From: G965215045 sp965215045
Lineage (GTDB): Bacteria; Pseudomonadota; Gammaproteobacteria; JABABF01
Length of the DNA: 64,000 bases
Direction: 5' to 3'
Assembly (NCBI GenBank): GCA_965215045.1
Contig: OZ244031.1
Span: 744,001-808,000, forward strand
Position 1 is the first letter of the stretch; each line of letters starts with the position of its first letter. The position numbers were made by a program, and so were the translations under genes. Of this stretch, positions 1 to 9,446 are shown in pieces. The notes under the pieces were generated by a model, which saw only the letters and a list, made by a program, of their open reading frames with translations, searched no databases and was not told where the DNA came from.

Positions 1-1167
1 CTCCGCATCCGGTTCATAATCCGGCGGATCTCCCAGCACGTACATGCGGTCGAAACCGCCGACGATGATGTCCAGCATGTCCTGGGTGCCCTGCACCCCG
101 GTCTCAGGTGCTGCGGCCGGTTCCGCCAGGATCGCCGCACGCACCTCGGGGTCGCGCAGCCGGGCCAGGCGTTCTGAGCGGGAGAGTTCCATCAGCGGGG
201 CGAAGTTCTGACAGAACATGAACGGGTTCACGGTGCCGTCAAAACTCATGAGAATATTGACCGGCCGGGCACCGACATGGGGAATTAAAAGGGCCCCTTC
301 CTGTTGTGCCTGACGCACGTATTCCAGCTGTTTGCGCACCCGCGGCATATCGCTTTCATAGCGGAAGAACAAGACAAAATTAACCGGTCGCCGGGTCTGG
401 AGCGCCAGCCGTTTCATCCAGTCCATCTCCCGTTCCCAGTCATCGAAATCGGAGACCAGGCCGTAGACCCCGGCGTTCAACTCACCCAGCACGCGGCCCA
501 GGCCCAGGAGTTCGTCCTCGTCCGCATAAGTGCCCGGCATCAGCTCGCCGGTGCGCGTGACATGCAACTTGGTGCGCGAAGTGGTAAAGCCCGTTGCACC
601 GGCCTGGATGCCCTCGCGCACGATCTGCGCCATCTGCTCAATATCCTCCGCTGTCGCGCGTTCATTGGCGGCACCGCGCTCGCCCATGACGTAACAGCGC
701 ACCGCGCAATGCGGCACCTGCGCGCCTAAATCGATAGCATGGGAACGCCGGTCCAGCGCATCCAGGTATTCGGGGAAACTCTCCCACTCCCAGGTAATGC
801 CCTCGGTCAGGGCGGTGCCCGGGATATCCTCTACGTCTTCCATGACGGCGATCAGTTCATCCCGTTCCCCCGGTTTGCAGGGCGCGAAACCCACCCCGCA
901 ATTGCCCATGATGACCGTGGTCGTGCCCTGGTTGGATGCCGGGCCCAGCATCGGGTCCCAACTGGCCTGGCCGTCAAAGTGAGTGTGCACATCGACCCAG
1001 CCCGGGGTGACCAGGCGGCCCTGGGCATCCATCTCGCGGCGGCCCCGGCCGCCGAGTCCGGCACCGACCGCAGCGATCTTGCCATCCTGCACCGCCACGT
1101 CGGCAAAAAAGGCCGGGCTGCCAGTGCCGTCGACCACCTTGCCCTTGCGAATTACCAGGTCATACAT
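1..1167 (-). CDS. N-acyl-D-amino-acid deacylase family amidohydrolase (3' part outside window)
   Basis: A metal-dependent amidohydrolase of the D-aminoacylase/dihydroorotase-like superfamily; 389 codons are visible and the C-terminus runs off the left edge. After an N-terminal beta-sandwich (VIRKGKVVDGTG) comes the metal motif HTHFDG at residues 61-66. The motif GNCGVGFAPC follows at about 88-97; in D-aminoacylases the Cys of GNCG is a zinc ligand. These signatures are those of N-acyl-D-amino-acid deacylases, though many homologues act on other amides, so the substrate is not known. The ATG at 1167 is preceded by a G-rich Shine-Dalgarno (SD) sequence. The gene is divergent from the DnaJ-domain gene, about 90 bp away. 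Confidence 0.85.
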   Translation of the reverse strand, partial: MYDLVIRKGKVVDGTGSPAFFADVAVQDGKIAAVGAGLGGRGRREMDAQGRLVTPGWVDVHTHFDGQASWDPMLGPASNQGTTTVIMGNCGVGFAPCKPGERDELIAVMEDVEDIPGTALTEGITWEWESFPEYLDALDRRSHAIDLGAQVPHCAVRCYVMGERGAANERATAEDIEQMAQIVREGIQAGATGFTTSRTKLHVTRTGELMPGTYADEDELLGLGRVLGELNAGVYGLVSDFDDWEREMDWMKRLALQTRRPVNFVLFFRYESDMPRVRKQLEYVRQAQQEGALLIPHVGARPVNILMSFDGTVNPFMFCQNFAPLMELSRSERLARLRDPEVRAAILAEPAAAPETGVQGTQDMLDIIVGGFDRMYVLGDPPDYEPDAE

Positions 1168-1259
1168 GGTGTCCCCCTTGTATACATCGACCACTTTTCG
1201 TTAGTGTAGCAGAATAGGGGCACCGAGCCGGTCTGGCAGGGGGCCGCCCGCACAAAAAT

Positions 1260-1739
1260 ATGATTCGCATTCTACTCATCGCCGGTGCCTTCCTGCTGCT
1301 CGCCCTGTGGCTCAGGGCGATGTATCGCAAACACGGCCGCCGGATGATCTGGCCGGTCATCTTCAGCCTCGCCATCATCGCGATCCTGGCCTTGGCGTTC
1401 ACCGGGCGCATCCACTGGCTGGGCGGGCTGATCGCCGCCCTGCTCGCCGGCTTGCGCGCCCTGCGGCCGGTGTTGTGGCGGCTCTCGCCAGCACTTTTCT
1501 ACTGGCTGCGGCAGCGTTTCCGGCGCCGTGGCGAGACGATCTCCACCCCGGGGATCAACCCGGGCCGCAAGATGAGTCGCGAAGAGGCACTGGCGGTGCT
1601 GGGGCTGCAGGAAGGTGCCAGCCGGGAGGACATCGTCCTGGCGCACCGCCGCCTGGTCCAGAAATTACACCCGGACCACAAGGGCAGCAGCCGCCTGGCG
1701 AGTGTCGTCAACCAGGCGCGAGACGTATTGCTCTCCTGA
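1260..1739 (+). CDS. Membrane-anchored J-domain protein
   Basis: A 159-residue protein with two hydrophobic segments in the first 70 residues, a basic linker (RQRFRRRG) and a C-terminal J-domain-like region. The HPD tripeptide (QKLHPDHKG) lies near residues 137-139. HPD is the signature by which J-proteins stimulate the ATPase of DnaK-type chaperones. The arrangement (transmembrane segments then a truncated C-terminal J domain) resembles the DjlA/Tim14-like group of small membrane J-proteins common in proteobacteria. The client is unknown. It stands alone between two minus-strand genes. Confidence 0.8.
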   Translation: MIRILLIAGAFLLLALWLRAMYRKHGRRMIWPVIFSLAIIAILALAFTGRIHWLGGLIAALLAGLRALRPVLWRLSPALFYWLRQRFRRRGETISTPGINPGRKMSREEALAVLGLQEGASREDIVLAHRRLVQKLHPDHKGSSRLASVVNQARDVLLS

Positions 1740-1774
1740 ACCCCGCAGCCCGGCACCCGGCCGTTTGATGCGTT

Positions 1775-3325
1775 TTATGCCAGGGACGGCACGCGCCCGA
1801 ACCAGGGTCGCGCCCGCTCCAGTTGTCCGGCCAGCTGAAACAAGGTCATTTCATCATTGCGCGGGGCGGAGAACATCACGCCGATCGGCAGCTGCTCCCG
1901 GTTCCAGTAAAGTGGCACGGACATGGCGGGCTGACCGGTGATGTTGTACAGTGCCGTGTAGACCGCGTACGGCACGACCACGCGGGAGAAGCGCTCCATG
2001 TCCTGGTCCAGGGAAATATGCCCCAGCGGCGGAGGCGGTGATGCCATGGTCGGATTGAGTACCAGGTCCCAGCCGGCGAAGCTCTGCGTGACTTCGCGCG
2101 CCGTTTCATGAAAGGTCGCCCGGGCCCGGGCGTACTGGACGGCGGTAATGGCCCGCGATTGCTGCAGGATCTCAAAGTTGATCGGCTCCAGTTCCCGCTC
2201 CGATATCGGGCGGCCGCGCTCCCTCTCCAACTTCTGCAGAATGCGCAGTTTGCGCACAGACATCACGGTTCCCAGGGCCTCGGGCAGTTTTTCAAAAGAC
2301 AGCTTTTGCCCGGGGTACGTCTCCACCTCGTGTCCCAGGCGAGCACACAGTTCGGCCGCTTCCAGCAGTGCCGTGCGGCAATCCTCGTGCAAGGGTTCGG
2401 CGACGCCCGTGTCTTCAACCACCGCGATGCGCAGGCGCCGGGGATCACGGGTGCTGGCGCGCAAGTACGAACGGGACGGCGGCGGCAGGAGTTGCGGGGA
2501 ACCCGGCTCGGGCCCGCTGCTGAGGTCCAGCAGGACGGCGCTATCACGGACGCTGCGGCTGACGACGTGCAACACGGACAGGCCGCCGCCGCCCTCCAGG
2601 TCCACGGGTCCGTACGGCGTGCGCCCCCGGCTCGGCTTGAGACCGAACAAGCCGCAACAGGAGGCGGGGATACGGATGGAACCGCCGCCGTCGCTGGCAC
2701 TGGCCACGGGCGTCACCCCGGCCGCCACGGCAACCGCCGAGCCGCCCGAAGAGCCACCCGAACTCAGGGCGGGATTCCAGGGATTGCGCGTCGGCCCAAA
2801 GAGCAGTGATTCCGTGGTCGGAGTGGCGCCGAATTCCGGGGAAGTGGTCCTGCCGAAAACCACCAGGCCGGCTTCCTGGTAGCGCTTGACAATGGTGCTC
2901 GTGTGGTCGGACACCTCGTTGCGAAACAGCCTGGAACCGGAGGTCATGCGCGTGCCTTCCAGGTGGATGCCCAGGTCCTTGAGTAAAAAAGGCACGCCCG
3001 CCAGGGGCGCGCGCGGAATGCCCTCCCGCACTCGACGGCGGGCGTATTCGTACAGGGGAATGGCCATGAAATTGAAGCGCGGATTCAAACGTTCGGCCGC
3101 GCCGATCGCAATTTCCAGGAGTTCCCGCGGCTCCGCTTCACCGCGCCGCACCAGTGTGGCGAGATCCAGGGCGTCGCACTCCCGGTACTCGGAAAAATTG
3201 CGCGGTGCAGAAGCCCGGCCGCATGCAACCAGTCCCGGAATTGCGGCGATGAGCGCGGCACAACGCACGGCTTCGCTCATGAATACGCGCCGTCCCAACC
3301 CGGTGCCTGGTGGCAAAATTTTCAT
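1775..3325 (-). CDS. Amidase signature family hydrolase, probably exported lipoprotein
   Basis: A 516-residue amidase-signature enzyme (GatA/fatty-acid amide hydrolase superfamily) hydrolysing an unknown amide. All three catalytic elements are visible: Lys in PFLLKDLG, the cis-Ser region SSGGSSGGSAVAVAAG, and the nucleophile Ser region SDGGGSIRIPAS. The N-terminus has a twin-arginine-like motif (GRRVFM), a hydrophobic stretch and a lipobox-like LVAC, so it may be a Tat-exported lipoprotein; that is inference. I chose ATG 3325 because GGGGGA precedes it, rather than the ATG at 3349 that overlaps the upstream gene. It is probably co-transcribed with the CitE-like gene 20 bp upstream. Confidence 0.88.
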   Translation of the reverse strand: MKILPPGTGLGRRVFMSEAVRCAALIAAIPGLVACGRASAPRNFSEYRECDALDLATLVRRGEAEPRELLEIAIGAAERLNPRFNFMAIPLYEYARRRVREGIPRAPLAGVPFLLKDLGIHLEGTRMTSGSRLFRNEVSDHTSTIVKRYQEAGLVVFGRTTSPEFGATPTTESLLFGPTRNPWNPALSSGGSSGGSAVAVAAGVTPVASASDGGGSIRIPASCCGLFGLKPSRGRTPYGPVDLEGGGGLSVLHVVSRSVRDSAVLLDLSSGPEPGSPQLLPPPSRSYLRASTRDPRRLRIAVVEDTGVAEPLHEDCRTALLEAAELCARLGHEVETYPGQKLSFEKLPEALGTVMSVRKLRILQKLERERGRPISERELEPINFEILQQSRAITAVQYARARATFHETAREVTQSFAGWDLVLNPTMASPPPPLGHISLDQDMERFSRVVVPYAVYTALYNITGQPAMSVPLYWNREQLPIGVMFSAPRNDEMTLFQLAGQLERARPWFGRVPSLA

Positions 3326-3345
3326 GGCTGCTTCCCCCTCAAATT

Positions 3346-4242
3346 TCATCGCTCGGCAAACTTTTCTGGCGGCCCGGAAGCGACCGCCAGCGCCGCTGCA
3401 ATTTCCAGTATGCGCTGTGCCTGCCGCACATGCAAATGTTCGACCAGGCGGCCGTCTGTCACCGCTACACTGCGCCCCTGTGCCCGGGCCTCCCGCCAGG
3501 CCTCGATGATACGCTGTGCCGCCCGCACCTCCTCCTCCCCCGGGGCGAAAACCTCGTTGGCGATGGCAAGCTGTGACGGGTGAATCAACGTCTTGCCGTC
3601 AAAGCCCAGGGCCCGGCCCTGTATGCAGAGTTCGCGCAACCGGGCATCATCCTCGATGTCCAGGTGCACGCCATCCAGGATATCCGCACCCAGGGCGCGC
3701 GCCTGCAAAACACACTGTCCCAGTGCCGTCAGCAGCCCGGGCCGGCCGGGCGCATCGGCAATGCGCAAATCGCAGCCCAGGTCGGAAGTGCCCACGACCA
3801 CCACGGCAACGGTCCCCCCGGTGCCCAGCACTTCGCCCAGGCGCACCACACCCAGTGCAGTCTCACACATGATCCAGGTGGCAGCGTCCAACCCCAGTTC
3901 ATCCAGTGCCGATTGCAGTTCGGCCAGTTGTCCGGGGCTCTCCACCTTGGGCAATAACACCGCATCCGCCGCCCGGCCCGCCTCCAGGTCCTCCCGCCAC
4001 TGTCCGCTGTCTGTACCGTTGATGCGCAACACCTTTTCACGGCAGCACCAGTCATCTCCCGGCAGGGCCGCTGCCGCCGCATCCCGCGCTCTTCCCTTGT
4101 GTGCAGGTGCCACACCGTCTTCCAGGTCCAGGATCACAACATCCGCGGATAATGAACGCGCCTTGTGCAAGGCGCGTTCATTATCCGCGGGAACAAAAAG
4201 AGCGGAACGGCGCGGTGTGATCATGGTCGGACCCGCACTCAT
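3346..4242 (-). CDS. HpcH/HpaI-CitE family aldolase/lyase
   Basis: About 298 residues of the CitE/HpcH (citrate lyase beta-like, malyl-CoA lyase) TIM-barrel family. Recognisable parts are RRSALFVPADNERALHKARS at the N-terminus, ILDLEDGVAP (Mg-binding acidic motif), LLPKVESP, and GFDGKTLIHPSQL near the C-terminus. Members cleave or condense acyl-CoA esters such as citramalyl-CoA or beta-methylmalyl-CoA; the substrate here cannot be assigned. Starts at 4242 or at the ATG of MITPRRS (4224) are both possible because neither has a clear SD. A perfect inverted repeat lies inside codons about 18-33 (separate entry). Next to the amidase, it may belong to an amide or organic-acid catabolic unit. Confidence 0.85.
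   Translation of the reverse strand: MSAGPTMITPRRSALFVPADNERALHKARSLSADVVILDLEDGVAPAHKGRARDAAAAALPGDDWCCREKVLRINGTDSGQWREDLEAGRAADAVLLPKVESPGQLAELQSALDELGLDAATWIMCETALGVVRLGEVLGTGGTVAVVVVGTSDLGCDLRIADAPGRPGLLTALGQCVLQARALGADILDGVHLDIEDDARLRELCIQGRALGFDGKTLIHPSQLAIANEVFAPGEEEVRAAQRIIEAWREARAQGRSVAVTDGRLVEHLHVRQAQRILEIAAALAVASGPPEKFAER
4143..4190. repeat. Perfect 23-bp inverted repeat inside a coding region
   Basis: The left arm 4143-4165 is the exact reverse complement of the right arm 4168-4190, with only TG between them. The palindrome lies inside the CitE-like gene. The encoded residues (PADNERALHKARSLSAD) still fit the family consensus, so it is not an insertion. It could form a very stable DNA cruciform or mRNA hairpin. 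Confidence 0.95.
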
Positions 4243-4432
4243 GGCGAAGAAGCCCGGGAAATACCCGCTCGACGCCGCCGGATCATTGCCCACCGCAGCC
4301 AGGCGAGGACTCACCCGGCATCCATTCGAGTCGACCGACAAGCCGCGATATCATCGCTGTTGTCAAAATGCGCCGCGCCAGTGAACCGCTTCTTTGTACA
4401 TTCTTATGCAATCTTTTTTCCAGGCTGGAAAG

Positions 4433-4438
4433 TATAAT
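4433..4438 (+). promoter_or_regulatory. Candidate -10 box ahead of the glycosyltransferase array
   Basis: A TATAAT hexamer lies about 30 bp before the first array gene, in a locally AT-rich stretch. No convincing -35 hexamer is seen at 16-18 bp. Similar TATAAT hexamers recur in the spacers before genes 2 (5695-5700) and 3 (6933-6938) but not before genes 4 and 5. Confidence 0.35.
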
Positions 4439-4468
4439 TTCATATCTGCATGCAGGATATTATTAAGG

Positions 4469-5677
4469 ATGCGATACCTATTGTATTATGCGTACAATCC
4501 TCGCCATGGCAGCGAGCAACTGGGTTGGGCACCCAAGGGCATAAGCCATCAGCGATCGCAATTGCAGGTGCTGTGCAGGGAGGCCGCCTGGCTGGGACGC
4601 ACTCCGGTTTTCCCCCGCATCATCCCGCTGATACCGCACCATAATTTTGGGCTCGAATGCAATTTTCCCCTCCGTAAGTACCTGGATACGGAGAAGATAG
4701 AACTGGTCTGCCGGTTGAACGGCAAAACCCGGACGCTGTCGCTGTGCTCCATCCACGCAGAACAATTGCGGGAGCTGCAGATACCCGCGGAGCAAATCCT
4801 GGAAATCGACTACAAGCAACCGGTCACTGCCGAACAAAACCGGTGCTTCCGCCTGGTGGTCCGGAGAGTGCCGGCCCATGACATGTGGAACGAAGCGGGC
4901 TACCCCCTGCTGGCGGAAAGCTGTGCCCATGACACACTGCCTGCCCGGGACCTGGTGCCAGGAAGAAAGGACCGGTTCTTGCAGGTCATCCTGCATCCGG
5001 CCGCGGGAGTCCGGGAACTCGCCGCAGAAATCATCCGCCAACTGCCGCCGGACTATTGCGCCGTTCACGTCCGCCGGGGAGACACCTTAAAGTTCCCGGC
5101 AGTCAGAACCCTGACTTCTCCCGGGACCGTGTCACGGGCATTGGCACAGGCCGGCATAGCACCCGGTGCACCCGTGTACCTGATGAGCGATGAGAAGAGC
5201 CGGGGCTGGCTGCATGCCCTGCGCAAACAACGACCCGGGATCCTGCATTACACGGACTTCCCCCGCCTGGTGCAACTGGTACGCCCCGACCCTCCAAGGA
5301 GAAGGGACAACTATTTCCTGTTTTGCGTGGAGCAGGAAATCCTGCGACATGCGGCAAGAAGATTTCTTAGCAAGGCGGGGTCGGTCCATGCAGAAGACTT
5401 GAAAGGTACAGAATACATCCTGCCCGTGCACTGTTACAGGTACAAGGTGGTTGGGAGAGTTCATCATCCCGCGGAATACCTGGTTCCACTCAGGCGCGCC
5501 CAGTTGGAACAATCTCTCCAAACGCAGCAAAATCTTTTTAAAAAAATAAAACACCTTGTAGAACATGGCACTCCCTGGTACCAGGCAATCATGGTTTACT
5601 GGGTACTCAGGTTGTTCACACCCCAAAAACTGCAAAGATACCGCAACCGGAGAAAAGCACTCAATATCCCTGTCTGA
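4469..5677 (+). CDS. O-fucosyltransferase-like glycosyltransferase, array copy 1
   Basis: A 402-residue protein, first of five tandem paralogues. Shared landmarks are MRYLLYY at the start, EAAWLGRTPVFPRI near residue 42, CAVHVRRGDTL near 195, PVYLMSDEKSRGWL near 235, and a basic C-terminus (RYRNRRKALNIPV). The H-x-R-R-G-D motif followed by a yLMSDE element resembles the GDP-fucose-binding region of protein O-fucosyltransferase-like and alpha-1,2/1,6-fucosyltransferase families, so a nucleotide-sugar glycosyltransferase is the best guess. Acceptor and donor are unknown. The ATG at 4469 was chosen because MRYLLYY is conserved in the other copies. It is the most divergent copy, with PDPPRRRDN in the variable linker. 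Confidence 0.7.
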   Translation: MRYLLYYAYNPRHGSEQLGWAPKGISHQRSQLQVLCREAAWLGRTPVFPRIIPLIPHHNFGLECNFPLRKYLDTEKIELVCRLNGKTRTLSLCSIHAEQLRELQIPAEQILEIDYKQPVTAEQNRCFRLVVRRVPAHDMWNEAGYPLLAESCAHDTLPARDLVPGRKDRFLQVILHPAAGVRELAAEIIRQLPPDYCAVHVRRGDTLKFPAVRTLTSPGTVSRALAQAGIAPGAPVYLMSDEKSRGWLHALRKQRPGILHYTDFPRLVQLVRPDPPRRRDNYFLFCVEQEILRHAARRFLSKAGSVHAEDLKGTEYILPVHCYRYKVVGRVHHPAEYLVPLRRAQLEQSLQTQQNLFKKIKHLVEHGTPWYQAIMVYWVLRLFTPQKLQRYRNRRKALNIPV

Positions 5678-5719
5678 ATCCAGGGGTGACATCTTATAAT
5701 TGGATTTTTGACTGCAAAA

Positions 5720-6913
5720 ATGCGCTACCTGCTGTACTACGATGCCGGGACCGTCTCCGACCCCGTTTGGGACTACGTTGGCATAAAGCACCTAAGTTCA
5801 CAATTGCAGGCACTGTGCAGGGAGGCCGCCTGGCTGGGACGCACACCGGTTTTCCCCCGCATCGCCCCCCTGGCCCGGTTGCACAATGACGACATTCCAT
5901 GCAAGTTTCCTCTCCACAAGTACCTGGATACGCAGAATATAGAGCTGGTATGCAAGCTGGGCGGCGAGACCCGGATGCTGTCGCTGCGCTCCATCCACGA
6001 AGAACAATTGCGGGAGCTGAAGATACCCGCGGATGAGACCCTGGAAATCGCTTCCAGGCAACCGGTCACCGACTCACAAAACCAGCGCTTCCGCCTGCTG
6101 GTCCGGTGCTGTGACTTTAGCCTGTGGCGCCGTAAGCAAGGACCGTTGCTGGTGGAGAGCTTTGCGCATGACTCACCGCCCGCCCACGACCTGGAGCAGG
6201 AAAAAAAGAACCAGGTCTTGCAAGTCATCCTGCAGTCCGCCCCGGAAGTCCGGGAGCTCGCCGCAGACATCATCCGCCAACTGCCGCCGAACTACTGCGC
6301 CGTGCACATCCGCCGGGGAGACAACTTAATGTTGCCGGCAATCAGAACCCTGACTTCTCCCAGGGCCGTGTCACGGGCCTTGACACAAGCCGGTGTAGCA
6401 CCCGATGTACCCCTGTACCTGATGAGTGATGAAAAGAGCCGGCACTGGCTGCATACCCTGCGCAAACAATGGCCCGGGCTCCTGCATTACACGGACTTCC
6501 CCCGCCTGGTGCAACTGGTGCACCCCCCCCACGGGGCCGACAATCATTTCCTGTTTTGCGTGGAACAGCAAATCCTGCAACACTCGACGAGAGTGTTGCT
6601 CACCCGCGGGGGGCTGCTCTATGGAGACACTGACCAGAAGCCCGAAGAATATATAATCCCGCCATTTTTGTACAAGATGCCAGTAGCCAAAAAAATCTAT
6701 CATCCCGTGGAACGGAAGATTTCATTTTATAGAGCGCAATTTGAACAGACCCTTTGGGGGCCGGAAACATCGCGCCGGAAGAGCATAATCCTGGTAAAAA
6801 CTGCCGCTGCCTGGTGCCGGACAATCATGATTTACTGTGGACTCAGGTTGTTCATGCCCCAAAAACTGCAAAGATACCGCAACCGCAGGAAAGCACTCAA
6901 TACCCCGGCCTGA
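5720..6913 (+). CDS. O-fucosyltransferase-like glycosyltransferase, array copy 2
   Basis: A 397-residue second paralogue, 42 bp after copy 1. CAVHIRRGDNL lies near residue 194 and PLYLMSDEKSRHWL near 232. The linker before DNHFLFCVEQ is VHPPHGA, encoded by a run of eight C (6533-6540) at the position where copy 5 has nineteen. The start is set to the ATG at 5720 to match MRYLLYY in the others; an in-frame TTG at 5708 would add four residues. No good SD precedes it, which is true of the whole array. Function as for copy 1, by similarity only. Confidence 0.7.
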   Translation: MRYLLYYDAGTVSDPVWDYVGIKHLSSQLQALCREAAWLGRTPVFPRIAPLARLHNDDIPCKFPLHKYLDTQNIELVCKLGGETRMLSLRSIHEEQLRELKIPADETLEIASRQPVTDSQNQRFRLLVRCCDFSLWRRKQGPLLVESFAHDSPPAHDLEQEKKNQVLQVILQSAPEVRELAADIIRQLPPNYCAVHIRRGDNLMLPAIRTLTSPRAVSRALTQAGVAPDVPLYLMSDEKSRHWLHTLRKQWPGLLHYTDFPRLVQLVHPPHGADNHFLFCVEQQILQHSTRVLLTRGGLLYGDTDQKPEEYIIPPFLYKMPVAKKIYHPVERKISFYRAQFEQTLWGPETSRRKSIILVKTAAAWCRTIMIYCGLRLFMPQKLQRYRNRRKALNTPA

Positions 6914-6958
6914 GTTTCCAGGGACGGCATCTTATAATTGAATTTTTAACCGCGAAAA

Positions 6959-8155
6959 ATGCATTACCTGCTGTACCACGTGGAGACCCCCCGCACTCCT
7001 CACTGGAGTGAAGTGGGTATGCGTCATCTGTTCCAGCAACTGCATTGCTTGTGCAGGGAGGCCGCCTGGCTGGGACGCACCCCGGTTTTCCCGCGCATCG
7101 CCCCGCTGGACCCGTCTCACAATGACGGCATTCCATGCAAGTTTCCTCTCAGAAAGTACCTGGATACGCAGAATATAGAACTGACATGCAAGCTGGGCGA
7201 CAAGACCCGGACGCTGTCACTATGCCCGATCCACGAGCAACAATTGCGGAAGCTGAAGATACCAGCGGACGAGACCCTGGAAATCGCTTCCGGCCAACCG
7301 GTCACCGCCTCACAAAACCGGCACTTCCGCCTGGTCGCCCGGCGTTTTTACACCCCGGTATGGTACCAGGAAATGAGGCCGTTGCCGGTGGAAAGCTTTA
7401 CAACTGACGCACTGCCCACCTTGAAGCTGGACCCCAAAAGCAAGCGCCCGGTCTTGCAGGTCATCCTGCAACCCTCGTCGGGAGTCCGGGAGCTCGCCGC
7501 AGACATCATCCGCCAACTGCCGCCGAACTACTGCGCCGTTCACATCCGCCGGGGAGACACCTTAAGGTTCCCGGCAGTCAGGGCCATGACTTCTCCCGGG
7601 GCCGTGTCACGGGCCTTGGCACAAGCCGGTGTAGCACCCGGTGCACCCCTGTACCTGATGAGTGATGAGAAGAGTCGGTTCTGGCTGCATGCCCTGCGCA
7701 AACAACATCCCGGGATCCTGCATTACACGGACTTCCCCCGCCTGGTGCAACTGGTACGCCCACCCTCTTCGAGAAAGGCCGACAACTATTTCCTGTTTTG
7801 CGTGGAACAACGCATCCTGCAACACTCGGCGAGAGCACTCCTCTCCCGGGGGAGCCTGCTCTATAAAGATACCGACCGGAAGCACGTAGAATATATTGTC
7901 CCGCACCTTGTGTACGAGGTGCCGGAAGTCAAAAAAAACTATCACCCTGCAGAACACAAGATTTCACTTTATAGAACGCAATTTGAACGAACCTTTTGGC
8001 GGCGGAAAACACAATATCCAAAGAGCAAAATCCTGCTAAAAATCGCCGTCGCCTGGTGCCGGGCAAGCATGATGTACTGCGTGCTCAGATTGTTCGCCTC
8101 CAAGGACCTGGAAAAATACCGCAACCGCAGAAAAGCACTCAATATCCCGTCCTGA
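6959..8155 (+). CDS. O-fucosyltransferase-like glycosyltransferase, array copy 3
   Basis: A 398-residue third paralogue. CAVHIRRGDTL lies near residue 193 and PLYLMSDEKSRFWL near 229. The linker before DNYFLFCVEQ is RPPSSRKA, without a C tract. It is very close in sequence to copies 4 and 5, including the C-terminal WCRASMMYCVLRLFASKDLE, so copies 3-5 look like the most recent duplications. The spacer before the gene still carries a TATAAT hexamer. Confidence 0.7.
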   Translation: MHYLLYHVETPRTPHWSEVGMRHLFQQLHCLCREAAWLGRTPVFPRIAPLDPSHNDGIPCKFPLRKYLDTQNIELTCKLGDKTRTLSLCPIHEQQLRKLKIPADETLEIASGQPVTASQNRHFRLVARRFYTPVWYQEMRPLPVESFTTDALPTLKLDPKSKRPVLQVILQPSSGVRELAADIIRQLPPNYCAVHIRRGDTLRFPAVRAMTSPGAVSRALAQAGVAPGAPLYLMSDEKSRFWLHALRKQHPGILHYTDFPRLVQLVRPPSSRKADNYFLFCVEQRILQHSARALLSRGSLLYKDTDRKHVEYIVPHLVYEVPEVKKNYHPAEHKISLYRTQFERTFWRRKTQYPKSKILLKIAVAWCRASMMYCVLRLFASKDLEKYRNRRKALNIPS

Positions 8156-8199
8156 GTTTCCGGGGGCGGCATCTGAATTGAGCCTTTGACCAAGAAAAA

Positions 8200-9402
8200 A
8201 TGCGTTACCTGCTGTACTACGAACACGGGACCGTCTCCGCCCCTTCCTGGAACCGTGTCGGCATAAGGCATCGATGTTCACAATTGCAGGTGCTGTGCAA
8301 TGAGGCCGCCTGGCTGGGACGCACGCCGGTTTTCCCTCGCATTGCCAAACTGGCCCTGTCTCATAATGCCGGCATTCCATGCAAGTTTCCCCTGGGCAAT
8401 TACCTGGATACGCAGAATATAGAACTGGTATGCAAGCTGGACGGCAAGACCCGGACGCTGTCACTGGGCTCGATCCACGAAAAACAATTGCAGGAGCTGG
8501 AGATCCCAGCGGATGAGACCCTGGAAATCACTTCCGGCGAACCGGTCACCGCCTCACAAAACCGGGACTTCCGCCTGGTCGCCCGGCGTTTTTATACCCC
8601 GGTATGGTACCGGGAAATGAGTCCGTTGCTGGTGGAAAGCTTTGCCCCCGGGGCACTGCCCGCCTCGGACCTGGAACCCAAAAGCAAGCGCCCGGTCTTG
8701 CAGGTCATCCTGCAACCTTCCGCCAGAGTCCGGAAGCTCGCCGCAGATATCATCCACCAACTGCCGCCGAACTACTGTGCCGTTCACATCCGCAGGGGAG
8801 ACACCTTAAGGTACCCGTCAGTCAGGGCCATGACTTCTCCCGGGGCCGTGTCACGGGCCTTGGCACAAGCCGGTGTAGCACCCGATGCGCCCTTGTACCT
8901 GATGAGTGATGAGAAGAGTCGGCGCTGGCTGCATGCCCTGCGCAAACAATGGCCCGGGCTCCTGCATTACACGGACTTCCCCCGCCTGCTGCAACTGGTA
9001 CGCCCACCCTCTTCGAGAAAGGCCGACAACTATTTCCTGTTTTGCGTGGAACAACGCATCCTGCAACACTCGGCGAGAGCACTCCTCTCCCGCGGGAACC
9101 CGCTCTATAGAGATACCGGCCGGAAGCACGGGGAATATATTGTCCCGTACTTTGTGTACCAGGAGCCGGAAGTCAAAAAAAACTATCATCCCGTGGAATA
9201 CAAGATTTCACGTCATAAAACAAAATTGGGACGAACTCTCGGGCGGAAGTGGAAAACACCGCGCAAACAAGGCAGACTCCTGCTAAAAGTCGCCGCCGCC
9301 TGGTGCCGGGCAAGCATGATGTACTGCGTACTCAGATTGTTGGCCTCCAAGGACCTGGAAAGATACCGCAACCGCAGAAAAGCACTCAATATCCCGTCCT
9401 GA
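8200..9402 (+). CDS. O-fucosyltransferase-like glycosyltransferase, array copy 4
   Basis: A 400-residue fourth paralogue with CAVHIRRGDTL near residue 193, PLYLMSDEKSRRWL near 230 and linker RPPSSRKA. It diverges from copies 3 and 5 mainly in the basic segment around residues 335-360 (RHKTKLGRTLGRKWKTPRKQ). The 44-bp spacer is almost identical to that before copy 5, as expected for tandem duplication with the gene as the unit. Confidence 0.7.
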   Translation: MRYLLYYEHGTVSAPSWNRVGIRHRCSQLQVLCNEAAWLGRTPVFPRIAKLALSHNAGIPCKFPLGNYLDTQNIELVCKLDGKTRTLSLGSIHEKQLQELEIPADETLEITSGEPVTASQNRDFRLVARRFYTPVWYREMSPLLVESFAPGALPASDLEPKSKRPVLQVILQPSARVRKLAADIIHQLPPNYCAVHIRRGDTLRYPSVRAMTSPGAVSRALAQAGVAPDAPLYLMSDEKSRRWLHALRKQWPGLLHYTDFPRLLQLVRPPSSRKADNYFLFCVEQRILQHSARALLSRGNPLYRDTGRKHGEYIVPYFVYQEPEVKKNYHPVEYKISRHKTKLGRTLGRKWKTPRKQGRLLLKVAAAWCRASMMYCVLRLLASKDLERYRNRRKALNIPS

Positions 9403-9446
9403 GTTTCCGGGGACGGCATCTGAATTGATCCTTTGACCAAGAAAAA

